Below are positions 4,555-5,581 of a stretch of 5,581 nucleotides of DNA, piece by piece; within the stretch, counting starts at the first letter, position 1; every line of letters begins with the position of its first letter. The translations under genes were made by a program, and so were the position numbers. Below the pieces are notes generated by a model. It did no database searches. It had not been told where the DNA came from and saw only the letters and a program-made list of their open reading frames with translations. Source of the stretch: Minisyncoccota bacterium (GTDB lineage: Bacteria > Patescibacteriota > Minisyncoccia > UBA6257 > 2-01-FULL-56-20); contig JARLIC010000150.1 of NCBI GenBank assembly GCA_031291905.1, positions 1-5,581 of the forward strand. Direction: 5' to 3'.

Positions 4555-4689
4555 GTGAAAAAAAGGCGGATCATTTTCTGCGGGATCATTTTTCTCGTTG
4601 CGACGTTCGGTTTTGCGGCGGGATATCTGGCGAACCGCGAATCCGCCGGGCATGCGCCGATCATCATCGAAAAATGCTCCGCGCCATAA
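4555..4689 (+). CDS. Small single-pass membrane protein (44 aa)
   Basis: Starting at GTG 4555, the product has a basic start (MKKRR), one hydrophobic segment at residues 6-25 (IIFCGIIFLVATFGFAAGYL), and a short outer tail, ANRESAGHAPIIIEKCSAP. The basic residues before the segment favour the N-in, C-out orientation. Cys41 in the tail could form a disulphide. The frame is open further upstream but that part runs through the inverted repeat and encodes its arm, so it is rejected. A -10 box six bases before the GTG and a terminator directly after the TAA support a real gene. It could also be the remaining N-terminus of a longer anchored protein that lost its outer domain. Function unknown. Confidence 0.6.
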   Translation: MKKRRIIFCGIIFLVATFGFAAGYLANRESAGHAPIIIEKCSAP

Positions 4690-4719
4690 CAAAAAGAACC
4701 GCTGCAGCGGTTCTTTTTG
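4690..4719. terminator. Bidirectional Rho-independent terminator between convergent genes
   Basis: A perfect 13-bp palindrome (4690-4702 with 4707-4719) with loop TGCA has GAACCGC/GCGGTTC at its core and A5/T5 flanks. Either strand therefore has a hairpin followed by five T. It ends the 44-aa gene, whose TAA is immediately adjacent at 4687-4689, and the leftward gene that stops at 4741. Confidence 0.92.
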
Positions 4720-4740
4720 CCGGTATCGTATCCGATATCG

Positions 4741-5581
4741 TTATGCGGTCTGCTTTGTGTCCGTATGCGTGGGCGCGACGGTCACGGGTCCCGTTCCCGG
4801 TGCCGTCGTTGCGGCGGCTTTGGGAGCGGAGGCGGCCGTTTTTGCCGACGTTTTCGCTTCTTTTTCTGGCCAGAAAAGGATTGCAAGGATCGCAATCACC
4901 AGCAGGATGATCACGATCACCGGCCAGTTGGCCTTGGTGAATGACCAAACGGAAGACAGCTTCGTGCCTGCCTGGGCGCTGTTTGTTGCGGGCGTTGCCT
5001 CTGCGGTAACGGCCGGGGTCGAAGCGGATGCTGCAGGCGTTGCCGCTGCGGGCGTCTGTGCCGTCTGCGAAGGTGCGGCGGTCGATGCGCCGGCCACCAC
5101 TCCGGTCGAAGGTGTTGCGATCGCTATCGGAGCGCCGCCCTCATCCTGTGCGATCTCGGTCGACATGGAGAGCAACGCGCCTTTCATGCCATTGAGCGCG
5201 GTCGCGATCGACGCGGTCTGCGCGGGGGTCATGGCGGGATGGGCGTTCACGACCTGGGCAAGCTGCAGGAGCGAACCCGCAAGCTGCGAGAGTATCTCGT
5301 TGAAGTGGACTATCTCGCTTGCGGTAAGTCCCGATGTCGCCGGCACGGGCTGTGCCACGGTCACCGGCTGGGCGGTCGTGCCCGGGCTTGTCTGGTCGTC
5401 GCCCTGAGGGATCATTCCCTCCTTCATCTGTAGATTGAGCAAGGTCGCTTTCGCTACCTGCAGTTCCTGCAGCAGCGTGGCGGTGCTGACCGTCGCGGGG
5501 GTATCCGTCGCTTGTGCGCGCACGGCTCCCGTCGGTATGACAAATCCCGCCATTGCGACCGCCATCACCGCGAAGATGAAT
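4741..5581 (-). CDS. Secreted or surface protein with C-terminal membrane anchor (5' end cut off)
   Basis: The frame stays open to the window edge, so the true start lies beyond; the GTG at 5568 is internal to a signal peptide. The visible N-terminus, FIFAVMAVAMAGFVIPTGAVRA, is a hydrophobic core with a likely cleavage after VRA. Numbered from 5568: residues 27-50 form a helix (TATLLQELQVAKATLLNLQMKEG), 51-80 are Pro/Thr/Gln-rich linker, 81-140 form a helical domain (ASEIVHFNEILSQLAGSLLQLAQVV and on), and 145-205 are a low-complexity Ala/Pro/Thr/Ser linker. A membrane segment, WPVIVIILLVIAILAILFW, lies at about 213-231, followed by a Lys-rich then Ala/Thr-rich tail inside the cell. This suggests an extracytoplasmic helical domain held away from a membrane anchor. 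No enzyme motif is seen and I do not recognise a family. A bidirectional terminator follows the stop. Confidence 0.85.
   Translation of the reverse strand, partial: FIFAVMAVAMAGFVIPTGAVRAQATDTPATVSTATLLQELQVAKATLLNLQMKEGMIPQGDDQTSPGTTAQPVTVAQPVPATSGLTASEIVHFNEILSQLAGSLLQLAQVVNAHPAMTPAQTASIATALNGMKGALLSMSTEIAQDEGGAPIAIATPSTGVVAGASTAAPSQTAQTPAAATPAASASTPAVTAEATPATNSAQAGTKLSSVWSFTKANWPVIVIILLVIAILAILFWPEKEAKTSAKTAASAPKAAATTAPGTGPVTVAPTHTDTKQTA

Noticed and set aside
4598..5407. Plus-strand 269-aa Ala/Val-rich open frame
   Set aside because: It is the complement of the Ala/Pro/Thr-rich surface protein and crosses the bidirectional terminator; no start signals are seen.

Overview
The window is a compact bacterial chromosomal segment with no rRNA, tRNA, CRISPR array or recognisable transposase. 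Most genes are GC-rich and tightly packed. Stop codons often sit inside terminators, and several genes have a -10 box so close to the start codon that their mRNAs should be leaderless. Together with the small orphan proteins and a bL27 gene without its usual bL21 partner, this suggests a small-genome bacterium, possibly Patescibacteria/CPR (Parcubacteria-like). That placement is an inference from style and was not tested by phylogeny.

Layout. 1-510 (+): 3' end of an S41 (CtpA-type) periplasmic protease carrying the complete Ser/Lys/Gln catalytic set. 552-1001 (+): rplI, ribosomal protein bL9. 1040-1994 (-): a two-gene operon of unrecognised proteins (241 and 71 aa), with good Shine-Dalgarno sites, a promoter and a terminator. 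1995-2221: a divergent control region in which two promoters face away from each other with their -35 hexamers nearly touching; on the plus side a long leader hairpin follows. 2222-2827 (+): an unrecognised 201-aa protein followed by a clear terminator. 2876-3301 (-): a Nudix hydrolase, AT-richer than its neighbours. 3343-3618 (-): rpmA, ribosomal protein bL27. 3649-4368 (+): a PolB-type 3'-5' exonuclease domain protein, divergent from rpmA across 30 bp. 4365-4521: a long inverted repeat (37-bp perfect inner arms) with two small hairpins in its loop. 4555-4689 (+): a 44-residue single-pass membrane protein. 4741-5581 (-): a secreted, Ala/Pro/Thr-rich protein with a C-terminal membrane anchor, cut by the window edge.

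The recognised genes are housekeeping (translation, envelope proteolysis, nucleotide clean-up, nucleic-acid processing) and are not a single pathway. The least explained parts are the divergent orphan module (1040-2827) with its shared promoter region and leader hairpin, and the 157-bp inverted-repeat element. The regulatory layout around rpmA, where promoters, start codons and a terminator interlock, is the clearest structural oddity visible directly in the sequence.
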